NCBI GenBank assembly: GCA_020848035.1
Contig: JADLAX010000052.1
Coordinates: 115,152 to 179,151, forward strand
Reading direction: 5' to 3'
Source of the DNA: Anaerolineae bacterium
GTDB lineage: Bacteria; Chloroflexota; Anaerolineae; Promineifilales; Promineifilaceae
DNA: 64,000 bases
A program made the translations under genes and the position numbers. Of the stretch, positions 19,333 through 26,767 are shown piece by piece. The notes beneath the pieces were generated by a model. That model was not told the DNA's origin. It saw only the letters and a program-made list of their open reading frames with translations, and did not search any database. Each line of letters begins with the position of its first letter. Position 1 is the first letter of the stretch.

Positions 19333-20175
19333 TCAGGTAAAGCTGCGGTTGAAAACGGCCGTTATCTTGCTCATCTCCGCCACAAAATGGGGCAGCATGC
19401 TTAGCGGCAGCGACTGCTGGCCGTCGGACAGGGCGTTGCTGGGGTCGGGGTGAAATTCCACCAGCAAACCATCGGCCCCGGCGGCCAGCGCGGCGCGGGC
19501 GGCCGGCAGCACAAGGTCGGCGCGACCGGTGGCGTGGCTGGGATCGGCCAGCACCGGGTAGGGGCTGAGCTGCCTGGCCAGGGCAATGGCGTTGGTGTCC
19601 AGCGTGTTGCGTGTCGCCGTCTCAAAGGTACGAATGCCGCGTTCGCACAGGATGATGTTGGTGTTGCCCCGGCTGCTGATGTGCTCGGCAGCTTTTAGCC
19701 ACTCGTCAATAGTTGACATAAAACCACGTTTGAGCAGCACCGGCTTATGCAGTTCGCCCACAGCCCACAGCAGGGGGTAATGCTGCATGTTGCGGCTGCC
19801 CAGCTGGATGATGTCGGCATAACGCGCCACCAGCGGCACGTGCTCCACCGCCAGCGCCTCGGTAACGACCAGCAAGCCGAACTCATCAGCCACGTCACGC
19901 AAAATTTCCAGCCCTTGTTCGCCCAACCCCTGGAAGCTGTCGGGCGAGGTGCGTGGTTTAAAGGCACCGCCGCGCAGTACCCGGCCGCCCACGCGGGCCA
20001 CCGCTTCGGCGGCGGCGCGGGCCTGGGCATAGCTTTCCACCGAGCACGGCCCGGCCATGAGCACCACATCGCTGCTACCTATGACAAAATCAGGCGTAAT
20101 GGTCACAGGTTTTTTTGTGGCATCGGTGGGCAGAGATTGAATATTTGGCAAACGATTCACAGTTTTCCTTATCAC
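19333..20175 (-). CDS. aroF: 3-deoxy-7-phosphoheptulonate (DAHP) synthase, type I-beta
   Basis: A 280-residue enzyme of the shorter type I-beta class (as in Bacillus and Thermotoga). It condenses phosphoenolpyruvate and erythrose 4-phosphate, the first step of the shikimate pathway. Signatures are MAGPCSVES, RGGAFKPRTSPDSFQGLG, QLGSRNMQ, LLKRGFMSTIDEWL, ILCERGIRTFE and LADPSHATGR, which supply PEP, E4P and metal ligands. The N-terminal tail before VLMAGPCS is short (about 40 residues) and has no recognisable ACT or chorismate-mutase domain, so feedback control is not evident. It is monocistronic; trpB nearby is also aromatic-pathway but on the other strand. A 16-bp palindrome lies upstream. 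Confidence 0.95.
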   Translation of the reverse strand: MIRKTVNRLPNIQSLPTDATKKPVTITPDFVIGSSDVVLMAGPCSVESYAQARAAAEAVARVGGRVLRGGAFKPRTSPDSFQGLGEQGLEILRDVADEFGLLVVTEALAVEHVPLVARYADIIQLGSRNMQHYPLLWAVGELHKPVLLKRGFMSTIDEWLKAAEHISSRGNTNIILCERGIRTFETATRNTLDTNAIALARQLSPYPVLADPSHATGRADLVLPAARAALAAGADGLLVEFHPDPSNALSDGQQSLPLSMLPHFVAEMSKITAVFNRSFT

Positions 20176-20259
20176 CTGCCTTTCTGCTGGGCATTTTCGC
20201 CAGATTGGGCCAATTATTTACCAATCTGGCCGGTAGGCCAGTCGGAAAAGCGCAGAACT

Positions 20260-20275
20260 TTCAAAATATTTTGAA
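20260..20275. promoter_or_regulatory. 16-bp perfect palindrome upstream of DAHP synthase
   Basis: TTCAAAATATTTTGAA is a perfect palindrome 85 nt upstream of the DAHP synthase start, within an AT-rich stretch. It could be an operator for the leftward gene. The regulator is unknown and the site is single. Confidence 0.45.
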
Positions 20276-20346
20276 CGAATTATACCGAATTTGGCGGCGT
20301 TGCGTCAATTTTCACAACGGCCGTTCATCCAATGGCCCTACTGTTG

Positions 20347-20376
20347 TTGACAAACGCAGGGATGACCGTTTTTAAT
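20347..20376 (+). promoter_or_regulatory. Sigma-70-type promoter for the small membrane protein gene
   Basis: TTGACA at 20347-20352 is a consensus -35. TTTAAT at 20371-20376 is an acceptable -10 with an 18-nt spacer. Transcription would start near 20383, about 80 nt before the ATG at 20462. Confidence 0.55.
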
Positions 20377-20461
20377 AGCGTTGACCAGCGGCTCGCTGGT
20401 TGAAATGTTTACATAATGGTGCGGTACGGCCGTGGCCATCTTCAATACATGGAGGATTTTA

Positions 20462-21040
20462 ATGAGTCGTAATACAAAAATTGTGGTTGGTATCATTGGC
20501 GGTATCCTGGCGATTTGCTGCCTCATCGTCCTTGTTGCGGCACTGGTGCTGCCCCGGATGTTTGAGAACTTCGCCGATGGCGTGGATGATCCCGAAGCGG
20601 CCGCTGAGGTGGCCACTTCAATTGTCGACTATGACCTGCCAGCTGGTTATGATGAGCAGGGCGCGATGAACGTTTTTGGTTTTCGCATGGCGTTCATCAC
20701 TGGCCCCGATGAAAACTCAATGATTATGCTGGCCGAATTCCCGGCCGCGCTGGCGGGCAACGAAGAGCAAATGCAGCAGCAGATGCGTGACGCCTTTGCC
20801 AACCAGACCGGCACACAAAACATGGATCTGGAGTTTGTGAGCAGTGAAGACGTGACCATCAATGGTGCCGACGCTGCCCTGGCAACCTATGAGGGTACCG
20901 ATAGTCAGGGCAACAACATCCGCCAGATTATTGGCGTCTTTGCGACCAAAGGTGGAGACCCGGGCATGTTGATGATCTTTGGTGACCAGGACAATTGGGA
21001 TGAAGGCGGCATCAGCGAGTTCCTCGATTCCCTGGAGTAA
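20462..21040 (+). CDS. Small membrane-anchored protein of unknown function
   Basis: A 192-residue protein. The ATG at 20462 has a good GGAGG Shine-Dalgarno and is preferred to an in-frame start 30 nt upstream. Residues 8-28 (VVGIIGGILAICCLIVLVAA) form one transmembrane helix. The rest is predicted outside or soluble, with short strands and an acidic, Met/Gln-rich middle (ANQTGTQNMDLEFVSSEDVT). No catalytic motif or family was recognised. The gene has its own promoter and a strong terminator, so it is a monocistronic unit. Confidence 0.8.
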   Translation: MSRNTKIVVGIIGGILAICCLIVLVAALVLPRMFENFADGVDDPEAAAEVATSIVDYDLPAGYDEQGAMNVFGFRMAFITGPDENSMIMLAEFPAALAGNEEQMQQQMRDAFANQTGTQNMDLEFVSSEDVTINGADAALATYEGTDSQGNNIRQIIGVFATKGGDPGMLMIFGDQDNWDEGGISEFLDSLE

Positions 21041-21120
21041 GTCATACTTTTCCATTTCCCCGGAAACTGCTTGTAAGAAGATCACTTTCAGAGAAAGTTT
21101 CTGCGGAAATCATCTGCCTA

Positions 21121-21154
21121 ACCTCCCGCCGGTTTACCTGGCGGGAGGTTTTTT
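21121..21154 (+). terminator. Intrinsic terminator after the small membrane protein gene
   Basis: ACCTCCCGCC, a short loop, then GGCGGGAGGT followed by TTTTTA: a GC-rich stem with a T-run, about 80 nt past the stop. Confidence 0.9.
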
Positions 21155-21159
21155 ATGTC

Positions 21160-21819
21160 TTACTCTCGTTTATGGCCCCAATTTTCCCAAGAGGTTACTT
21201 CTGCGGCGGGAACACGTCTGGCGGGCTGGAAGTCGTCGCCAGTGTAGTAGGCCACTGGCAGCAGCGCCGCCTGGGTGAAGTGGCGCGGGATGCCCAAAAT
21301 TTCCGCGATTTCGTTTTCGTAACGCAGATGCAGCGTGGTCCAGGCTGCGCCCAGCCCACGCGCGCGCAAGGCAAACATAAATGACCAGGTGGCGGGCAAA
21401 ATAGAGCCGTAAAGCCCGGCCTGAGCCATCGGGCCAGCGTTCTCCACGCGCCCTTCGATGCAGGGAATGACCATGACGGGGACACGATGCATATTTTGCG
21501 CCAGAAAAACGGCCGATTTCACCACCCTGTTCTGCTGTTCGAGATCATGGTCGCGGCTGCCCCGGCTTTGCGCCTGTTCCTGGTTCGACCGGGCGTAGAT
21601 GAAAAATGACTGCTTGTACAGCTCGCCAATTTGCGCCTTTTTGTCGGCGTCGGTGACAACCAGAAAGTGCCACCCCTGCGAATTGCCCCCGGTGGGTGCC
21701 TGAATGGCAATTTCCAGGCACTCCTCAATGATTTCGGGCGGCACCGGGCGGTCCAAATCGAGGCGTTTGCGTACGGAGCGGGTGGTGGTTAATAATTTAT
21801 CAACGGTAGCGAGGTCCAT
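21160..21819 (-). CDS. Nitroreductase-family FMN oxidoreductase
   Basis: A 219-residue enzyme of the nitroreductase superfamily: FMN-dependent, NAD(P)H-using, usually homodimeric. The N-terminal flavin-phosphate region is TTRSVRKRLDL, followed by IAIQAPTGGNSQGWHFLVVT, typical of the family. The C-terminal region has RGLGAAWTTLHLRYENEIAE and LGIPRHFTQAALLPVAYYTG. Substrates in the family include nitroaromatics, quinones and enones; none can be chosen here. It points away from the flippase gene and is separated from it by an 8-nt-period repeat and a promoter. Its end is close to the terminator of the convergent small membrane protein gene. Confidence 0.93.
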   Translation of the reverse strand: MDLATVDKLLTTTRSVRKRLDLDRPVPPEIIEECLEIAIQAPTGGNSQGWHFLVVTDADKKAQIGELYKQSFFIYARSNQEQAQSRGSRDHDLEQQNRVVKSAVFLAQNMHRVPVMVIPCIEGRVENAGPMAQAGLYGSILPATWSFMFALRARGLGAAWTTLHLRYENEIAEILGIPRHFTQAALLPVAYYTGDDFQPARRVPAAEVTSWENWGHKRE

Positions 21820-21840
21820 TTTCGGGTCTCCTGAAGAACG

Positions 21841-21881
21841 AATTCAGTAATTCAGTAATTGGGTAATGGCTCAATTACTTT
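21841..21881. repeat. 8-nt-period array, TAATTCAG/TAATTGGG type
   Basis: GAATTCAG TAATTCAG TAATTGGG TAATGGCT CAATTACT: five near-copies of an octamer unit just upstream of the nitroreductase start. It belongs to the same family as 41514-41583 and 44205-44277. Confidence 0.75.
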
Positions 21882-21935
21882 TTGACTTTATTGTGGCACA
21901 TCACACAGACATGGCAACTTTATGTCAGAAGATTA

Positions 21936-21962
21936 TTGTGCAGATAGCTTTAGCCATATAAT
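21936..21962 (+). promoter_or_regulatory. Promoter for the flippase/polysaccharide cluster
   Basis: TATAAT at 21957-21962 is a consensus -10. TTGTGC at 21936-21941 is a plausible -35, though the 15-nt spacer is short. The start site would be near 21969, 26 nt before the ATG. Confidence 0.6.
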
Positions 21963-21994
21963 CAGGCTAAAAGTTTAAGAAAGATAAATTGCCC

Positions 21995-23485
21995 ATGTCG
22001 CAAAATGACAGCAACCATATTGTCGGCCGTACCATCCATAGCTCCCTCTACAGCCTGATTGCTTCCACAGTCACCATCACGCTTGGTTTCATTCGATTTA
22101 TCCTGCTGCTCTACTTCTTACTCCCCGAAGATTTTGGTGTATTTACCCAGGCAATGCTGTTTATTACCCTGGCAGCTCAAATCCGTCTGCCAGGTCTAGA
22201 CTTAGCCGTGATTCAGCGGCAAGAGGTGAATGAACCTGTCCGGCGGACCTACTTTTCTATGAAAATGGGTTCCCTTGTCGTCAGCGTATTAATTATGGCG
22301 GCGGCGGCACCGTTTATCGGCGCAGTCTATTCGGCGATGCCGCTGCTAACCGGGATTCTTTTGGCTTTATTAACGCTGGATATCTTTAAGGGGTTAAACG
22401 GCGTTCAGGAAGCGCTGCTGCGCCGGGAATTGGCCTTCAAACAAATTGCCATCGCCGATATCACAAGTGCGATCTTCACCACCATTGTTACCCCCTATTT
22501 GGCCTGGCGAGGTTATGGGGCCTGGAGCCTGGTGGCCGAGGTGTTTGTGGGGCAGGTTTCCCGGGCAGGTATTCTCTGGTTTTCCGCCCGTGTGTGGTGG
22601 CCCAGACCCGGCTGGAATAAGGAAATCGCCGCTGATTTGTGGCAGTTTAACAGTAAATTGTGGGGTGCATCGGCCCTAAGCTTTGTTATAGATCGATTTG
22701 ATGATTTCTGGATTGGTCAAGGGCTGGGATCTGAATCGTTGGGGTATTATTCCCGGGCTTATGAGGCTGCCCGATACCCCAGACGTGTCATCGCTTTGCC
22801 GCTCAGTACCGTATTTTTTTCGACGTACGCGCGTTTGCAAGATGATAGGCAGCGACTCTCTCAGGCGTTTTTTCGCCTGACCAGTTTGCTGGTCCGGGCC
22901 AGTTTTGGCTTCTCTTTAATTTTTATTTTGGCGGCCCCTGAATTTATCGCTCTTTTAGGGGATACCTGGCAGCCAATGTTGGTCACGTTCCAGTTGATGA
23001 TCGTTTACACGTTGTTGGACCCGTTGGCGGTGGGGGCTGGCGATTTGCTTATTGCGATTGGGCGGCCGGAGCTGCCGTTTCGCACAAATATTGTTCAGGT
23101 GATTGTTTTTATACCGGCCGTTATTTTGCTTGGTTCCTGGTTGGGAATTGTGGGTGTAGCGTTGGCGGCAAATTTAATGATTGGCGTGGGGGCAGTCATT
23201 TTATTCAGACTCACCCATCGCTTTGTGGATTATTCGGCGCGGCGGCTCTGGCTTTGGCCGAGCCTCGCTTTTCTTGTGGCGGGAGCTGTCATTTTGTTGC
23301 TTGATTCATTTTGGTTAACATTAGCGCCCTGGTTGGCTCTGCTGGGCAAGTCTGGGTTGATTTGCCTGGTGTATGGCGGTTTGTTGTTTCTCGTCGAGAA
23401 AGAGGAAATTGGGCACAGTTCGCAAATGGTCTGGCGTCAGGTGCAGCCGCTGTTGGCCAGTTTTAAAATGCGGAGCCGAGGATGA
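21995..23485 (+). CDS. Oligosaccharide flippase (Wzx/MOP superfamily)
   Basis: A 496-residue polytopic membrane protein with about 12-14 hydrophobic helices, of the polysaccharide-transporter branch of the MOP superfamily. Typical features are the early helix LYSLIASTVTITLGFIRFIL and the cytoplasmic stretch FNGLNGVQEALLRRELAFKQ (its core GVQEALLRRELAFKQ is read here). Such proteins flip lipid-linked glycans across the cytoplasmic membrane. I chose ATG 21995 over an in-frame TTG six nt upstream. A methyltransferase and a GT4 glycosyltransferase follow on the same strand, so a surface-glycan role is likely. Confidence 0.9.
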   Translation: MSQNDSNHIVGRTIHSSLYSLIASTVTITLGFIRFILLLYFLLPEDFGVFTQAMLFITLAAQIRLPGLDLAVIQRQEVNEPVRRTYFSMKMGSLVVSVLIMAAAAPFIGAVYSAMPLLTGILLALLTLDIFKGLNGVQEALLRRELAFKQIAIADITSAIFTTIVTPYLAWRGYGAWSLVAEVFVGQVSRAGILWFSARVWWPRPGWNKEIAADLWQFNSKLWGASALSFVIDRFDDFWIGQGLGSESLGYYSRAYEAARYPRRVIALPLSTVFFSTYARLQDDRQRLSQAFFRLTSLLVRASFGFSLIFILAAPEFIALLGDTWQPMLVTFQLMIVYTLLDPLAVGAGDLLIAIGRPELPFRTNIVQVIVFIPAVILLGSWLGIVGVALAANLMIGVGAVILFRLTHRFVDYSARRLWLWPSLAFLVAGAVILLLDSFWLTLAPWLALLGKSGLICLVYGGLLFLVEKEEIGHSSQMVWRQVQPLLASFKMRSRG

Positions 23486-23525
23486 TGAAGCAGGGGTGGA
23501 TCACGCTCATTTTGAGGACAGGATT

Positions 23526-24170
23526 ATGAACCAGGCGGATTCTCGGCAGTGGTGGCGGCAGCAGCTGTCGCCGATTAAGCAGCAGTATGTGCAGCAGTTT
23601 GCGCAGGGCAACACGGCCGTTGATATTGGCACCGGCGCAGGTTTCTACGGCCGAATGCTGCAAGAAAAAGGTTTCCAGGTTGTGGGGGTAGACCTTCAGC
23701 CGCAGCAAGATTATGCCTATCCGGTGGTCCAGGCTCGTCTGGCGGCGCTGCCGTTTCAACGGCCGTTCGATACCGTTCTCGCCTTTGATATTCTGGAGCA
23801 TGAACCGCTGGAGGTAGAGGCTCTGCATGAACTGCGCCGCCTGACCGGGCAGCGCCTGCTCCTCTCGGTGCCCAATGCCGATGATGCCCTGCTCGCGCCC
23901 TACAATCTGACGTTTAAGCACCACATTGATAAGACCCATCAGCGTGAGTACGATGTGGCCGGTTTGACCGATAAGTTAACCGCCGCGGGTTTTGCGGTGC
24001 GCCATATTGCCCGAAGAGGGCCAGTCAGCCCGGCACTGCTGGCCGAGTTTGTCCGTCCGACTTGGCTGCGTAAGCCAATACGCTGGCTGATCAAGGCGCT
24101 GTTTAAGCTGAAAGTTCTGCATAATGAAGCGCTGATGGCGGATGTGTATGTGGTGGCGGAGCCTGTTTGA
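23526..24170 (+). CDS. Class I SAM-dependent methyltransferase
   Basis: A 214-residue protein with the class I SAM-binding motif I AVDIGTGAGFYGRML (about residues 37-51) and motif II VVGVDLQPQ. A DxxEH-like post-motif is present (VLAFDILEHEPLEVEALHEL). The substrate is unknown. The ATG at 23526 follows GAGGACAGGATT and begins after the flippase stop; a longer frame overlapping the flippase gene is not supported. Its place between flippase and glycosyltransferase suggests methylation of a glycan or lipid-linked sugar. Two copies of the iterated octamer lie in the gene. Confidence 0.87.
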   Translation: MNQADSRQWWRQQLSPIKQQYVQQFAQGNTAVDIGTGAGFYGRMLQEKGFQVVGVDLQPQQDYAYPVVQARLAALPFQRPFDTVLAFDILEHEPLEVEALHELRRLTGQRLLLSVPNADDALLAPYNLTFKHHIDKTHQREYDVAGLTDKLTAAGFAVRHIARRGPVSPALLAEFVRPTWLRKPIRWLIKALFKLKVLHNEALMADVYVVAEPV

Positions 24171-24171
24171 A

Positions 24172-24227
24172 GGTGAAGGGGTGACAGGGTGAAGGGGTGA
24201 CGAGGTGACAAGGTGAAGGGGTGAAAA
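24172..24227. repeat. Seven-unit tandem array, 8-nt period (GGTGAAGG)
   Basis: Seven consecutive octamers: GGTGAAGG, GGTGACAG, GGTGAAGG, GGTGACGA, GGTGACAA, GGTGAAGG, GGTGAAAA. They start right after the methyltransferase stop and fill most of the space before the glycosyltransferase. The same 8-nt period appears in the TAATTGGG arrays elsewhere in the window. Confidence 0.88.
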
Positions 24228-24266
24228 AAGTGCGGGTTGCGAGGTTTAGGGGGAGCGACGTTGTTG

Positions 24267-25331
24267 ATGGATGAACATCTGGTGATTCTTACGTTGGATT
24301 TTAAGCCGGACCCGGGGGGCGTTCAGGAATATCTGTTTCAACTGAGCCAAAGGGTGGGAAGGCGGTATCGCGTGACGGTGATTACGCCCGTTGGCGGGGA
24401 GCTGCCCGAGGCTCCTTCTTTTCAACGTGTTCAGTTGGCCCGGGTTTCACCTGTGGCTATTTGGCGGCTGCTAAAAACAGTGGCCCCAACTCACGTGCTC
24501 GTTGGGCATGCCCATCCAAAGCTGCTGGCGGGGGCGTGGCTTTGGGGCCGTTATGCGGTGCTGGCTTATGGCAACGACTTTCTCGCCGCGCAGCGGCGCT
24601 GGCATCGGCCGTTTTTTAACTATTTGTTGCGGCAGGCAAAACCACTCATGGCGATTTCGCGGGCAACGGCCGTTGCCCTGGAAAGCATCATCAACCAGGC
24701 ACCAGCCGTCATTTACCCTGGCACAGAACCGGCTCGGTTTTCCCCGGACCGGCCCCGTCAACCCAGGGAAACGCCCATCCTGTTAACCGTGGGCCGCCTG
24801 GTGCCGCGCAAGGGGATCGACTTGATGCTGCGGGCGCTGCCGCTGATTTTGCGGGAAACGGCCGTTACCTACCTCATCGGCGGCAGTGGTCCCGATCGTG
24901 CCCGGTTGGAGCAATTGGTGCAGGAATTAGGCATCCAGCACGCGGTTCGGTTTTTAGGCCGGATTCCAGATGACAAACTGCCCGAACTTTACGCCAGCGC
25001 CGATCTGTTTGTGATGCCCAATCGAGAAATCCAGGCAGAAGGCAGCCTGGAAGGGTTTGGCATCGTCTTTTTAGAGGCCAGCGCCAGCGGTTTGCCCGTC
25101 ATTGCTGGTCGCAGTGGCGGCGCGGTGGAAGCGGTGCAGGATGGCACCACCGGGTTGCTGGTTGCCCCGGATTCGGTGGAGGAATTGGCAACGGCCGTCC
25201 TGACCCTGCTGCGTGATGCGCCCAAACGGCAGCAGATGGGCCAGGCGGGTCGGCAGTGGGTTGAAACAGAGATGAACTGGGACCGTACGGCCCGGCAATT
25301 TATGGACCTGTTAGCAAGACACAGTGGGTAA
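24267..25331 (+). CDS. GT4-family glycosyltransferase
   Basis: A 354-residue GT-B glycosyltransferase of family 4. The N-terminal domain begins with a glycine-rich acceptor loop (FKPDPGGVQEYLFQLSQRVG). The C-terminal donor domain has ILLTVGRLVPRKGIDLMLRA, YLIGGSGPDR and the donor-binding EX7E block EGFGIVFLEASASGLPVIAG. No membrane helix is apparent, so it probably works at the inner face of the membrane on lipid-linked or surface sugars. I chose ATG 24267; TTG codons just upstream are alternatives. It belongs to a unit with the flippase and methyltransferase, and the RNA methyltransferase gene starts immediately after it. Confidence 0.93.
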   Translation: MDEHLVILTLDFKPDPGGVQEYLFQLSQRVGRRYRVTVITPVGGELPEAPSFQRVQLARVSPVAIWRLLKTVAPTHVLVGHAHPKLLAGAWLWGRYAVLAYGNDFLAAQRRWHRPFFNYLLRQAKPLMAISRATAVALESIINQAPAVIYPGTEPARFSPDRPRQPRETPILLTVGRLVPRKGIDLMLRALPLILRETAVTYLIGGSGPDRARLEQLVQELGIQHAVRFLGRIPDDKLPELYASADLFVMPNREIQAEGSLEGFGIVFLEASASGLPVIAGRSGGAVEAVQDGTTGLLVAPDSVEELATAVLTLLRDAPKRQQMGQAGRQWVETEMNWDRTARQFMDLLARHSG

Positions 25332-25332
25332 G

Positions 25333-26745
25333 ATGGATTATTTTGAACGATACCGGGAATTGATTGACGATTGGGCTGCGTTTGTGGCGGTGGTAAAACG
25401 GCCGTTGCCCACCACCCTCTGGGCCAATCCGCTCAAAATCACGCCCGAAAAGCTGCAAAATCTGATGGCCGACAGCGGCATCGAACTCACACCAGTCGGC
25501 TGGTATCCCGGCGCGTTTCGCCTGCCTGCTGACGTGATGCCCGGGCTGCGCTGGGAATTTTTGGCCGGGCTGTACCAGGTGCAGGAAGAAGTTGCCCTGC
25601 TGCCCGCGCGGCTGCTTGATCCGCAGCCGGGGGATCGCGTGCTGGATATGTGCGCTGCGCCGGGCAACAAATCGGCGCAAATGGGGGCGATGATGGCCAA
25701 CCGGGGCACGCTGTTGGCCAACGACCGCAACGGTGGCCGGATGCGCGCCGCGCGCGACGTGCTGAACCGCATTGGCCTGGTTAACGTGACCACCCTCACC
25801 TGGGATAGCAGCAGCCTGCCCGGTGAAATTGGCCTGTTCGACAAGATCATGGTGGATGTGCCCTGCACCTGCGAGGGCACCTGCCGCAAGGACACCAGCG
25901 TGCTCAGTCGCTCGTCGGTGGGGGCGTCGTTGAAGATTGCCCGTATTCAGACGGCGCTGCTGCGCAAGGCGGTGCAGCTGTGCCGCCCCGGCGGGCGCAT
26001 TGTGTACGCCACCTGCACCTTTGCCCCAGAGGAAAATGAATTGGTGGTAGATGCCATCCTGCGCGAAGCGGGCGATGGGCTGCGCCTGCGCCCCAGCGCC
26101 GTGCCGGGGCTGGTCGCTTCGCCGGGGCTAACCGAGTGGCAGGGGCAGCGGCTGCATCCCGATTTGCAGCTGGCCAGCCGCATCTGGCCACAGCAAAACG
26201 ACACCGGCGGCTTTTTTGTGGCGGTGCTGGAGAAGGTGGACGGTGATCGATATGCGGTAGTCGGTGATCGGATGATTCAGCCTGGGGATTCAGCCGCAGA
26301 TTCTTTATTGGCAGAGGTGGTGGAGCGGTTTGGCATGGATACGGCCGTCTTCAACCACCTCGCCATTATCCCCTGGAGCAAACGCGGTGTATACCTGGTG
26401 AACCAGGACCAGCAGCTGCCCACGCGCCCCCGGCTGGACGCGCCTGGCCTCTTTTTTATGCGCACCGGCCAGCGTTACGCCAAGCTGACCACCGCCGCCG
26501 CCATGCTGCTGGGCCAACACGCCACGCAAAACCGCATCGAACTGACCGCTGAACAGGCGCGCGCTTACTTACAGCGTCAGACCTTTGCCGTGCAAGCCGC
26601 CCAAACCACCACCTGTACCGACACTGGTTACGTGGTGGTCTGTTACCATGGCTATCCGCTGGGCCTGGGCGTCTTTCACACCCTCTCGGGCGAGGTGGAG
26701 AGCCACTTCCCCAAAGCGTGGGTCCGGCCCGACGTACAGCTGTAA
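25333..26745 (+). CDS. RsmB/RsmF-family RNA (cytosine-5) methyltransferase
   Basis: A 470-residue m5C RNA methyltransferase. The SAM motif is VLDMCAAPGNKSAQMGAMMA; the two catalytic cysteines are in VDVPCTCEGTCRK (motif IV) and YATCTFAPEENE (motif VI). An N-terminal domain precedes (LPTTLWANPLKITPEKLQNL) and a C-terminal extension of about 170 residues resembles the RsmF/YebU tail, probably RNA-binding. rRNA or tRNA is the likely target. I prefer ATG 25333; a GTG at 25324 would overlap the glycosyltransferase stop. Spacing of 1 nt suggests co-transcription with the glycan genes despite an unrelated function. Confidence 0.93.
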   Translation: MDYFERYRELIDDWAAFVAVVKRPLPTTLWANPLKITPEKLQNLMADSGIELTPVGWYPGAFRLPADVMPGLRWEFLAGLYQVQEEVALLPARLLDPQPGDRVLDMCAAPGNKSAQMGAMMANRGTLLANDRNGGRMRAARDVLNRIGLVNVTTLTWDSSSLPGEIGLFDKIMVDVPCTCEGTCRKDTSVLSRSSVGASLKIARIQTALLRKAVQLCRPGGRIVYATCTFAPEENELVVDAILREAGDGLRLRPSAVPGLVASPGLTEWQGQRLHPDLQLASRIWPQQNDTGGFFVAVLEKVDGDRYAVVGDRMIQPGDSAADSLLAEVVERFGMDTAVFNHLAIIPWSKRGVYLVNQDQQLPTRPRLDAPGLFFMRTGQRYAKLTTAAAMLLGQHATQNRIELTAEQARAYLQRQTFAVQAAQTTTCTDTGYVVVCYHGYPLGLGVFHTLSGEVESHFPKAWVRPDVQL

Positions 26746-26767
26746 CCGCTACGTTCGAATTCGTTGG

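Noticed and set aside
20204..20236. CCAGATTGG/CCAATCTGG hairpin in the DAHP synthase leader as an attenuator
   Set aside because: No T-run, leader peptide or alternative hairpin visible; no evidence of attenuation.
24172..24227. CRISPR array
   Set aside because: Contiguous 8-nt units without unique spacers and no cas genes.
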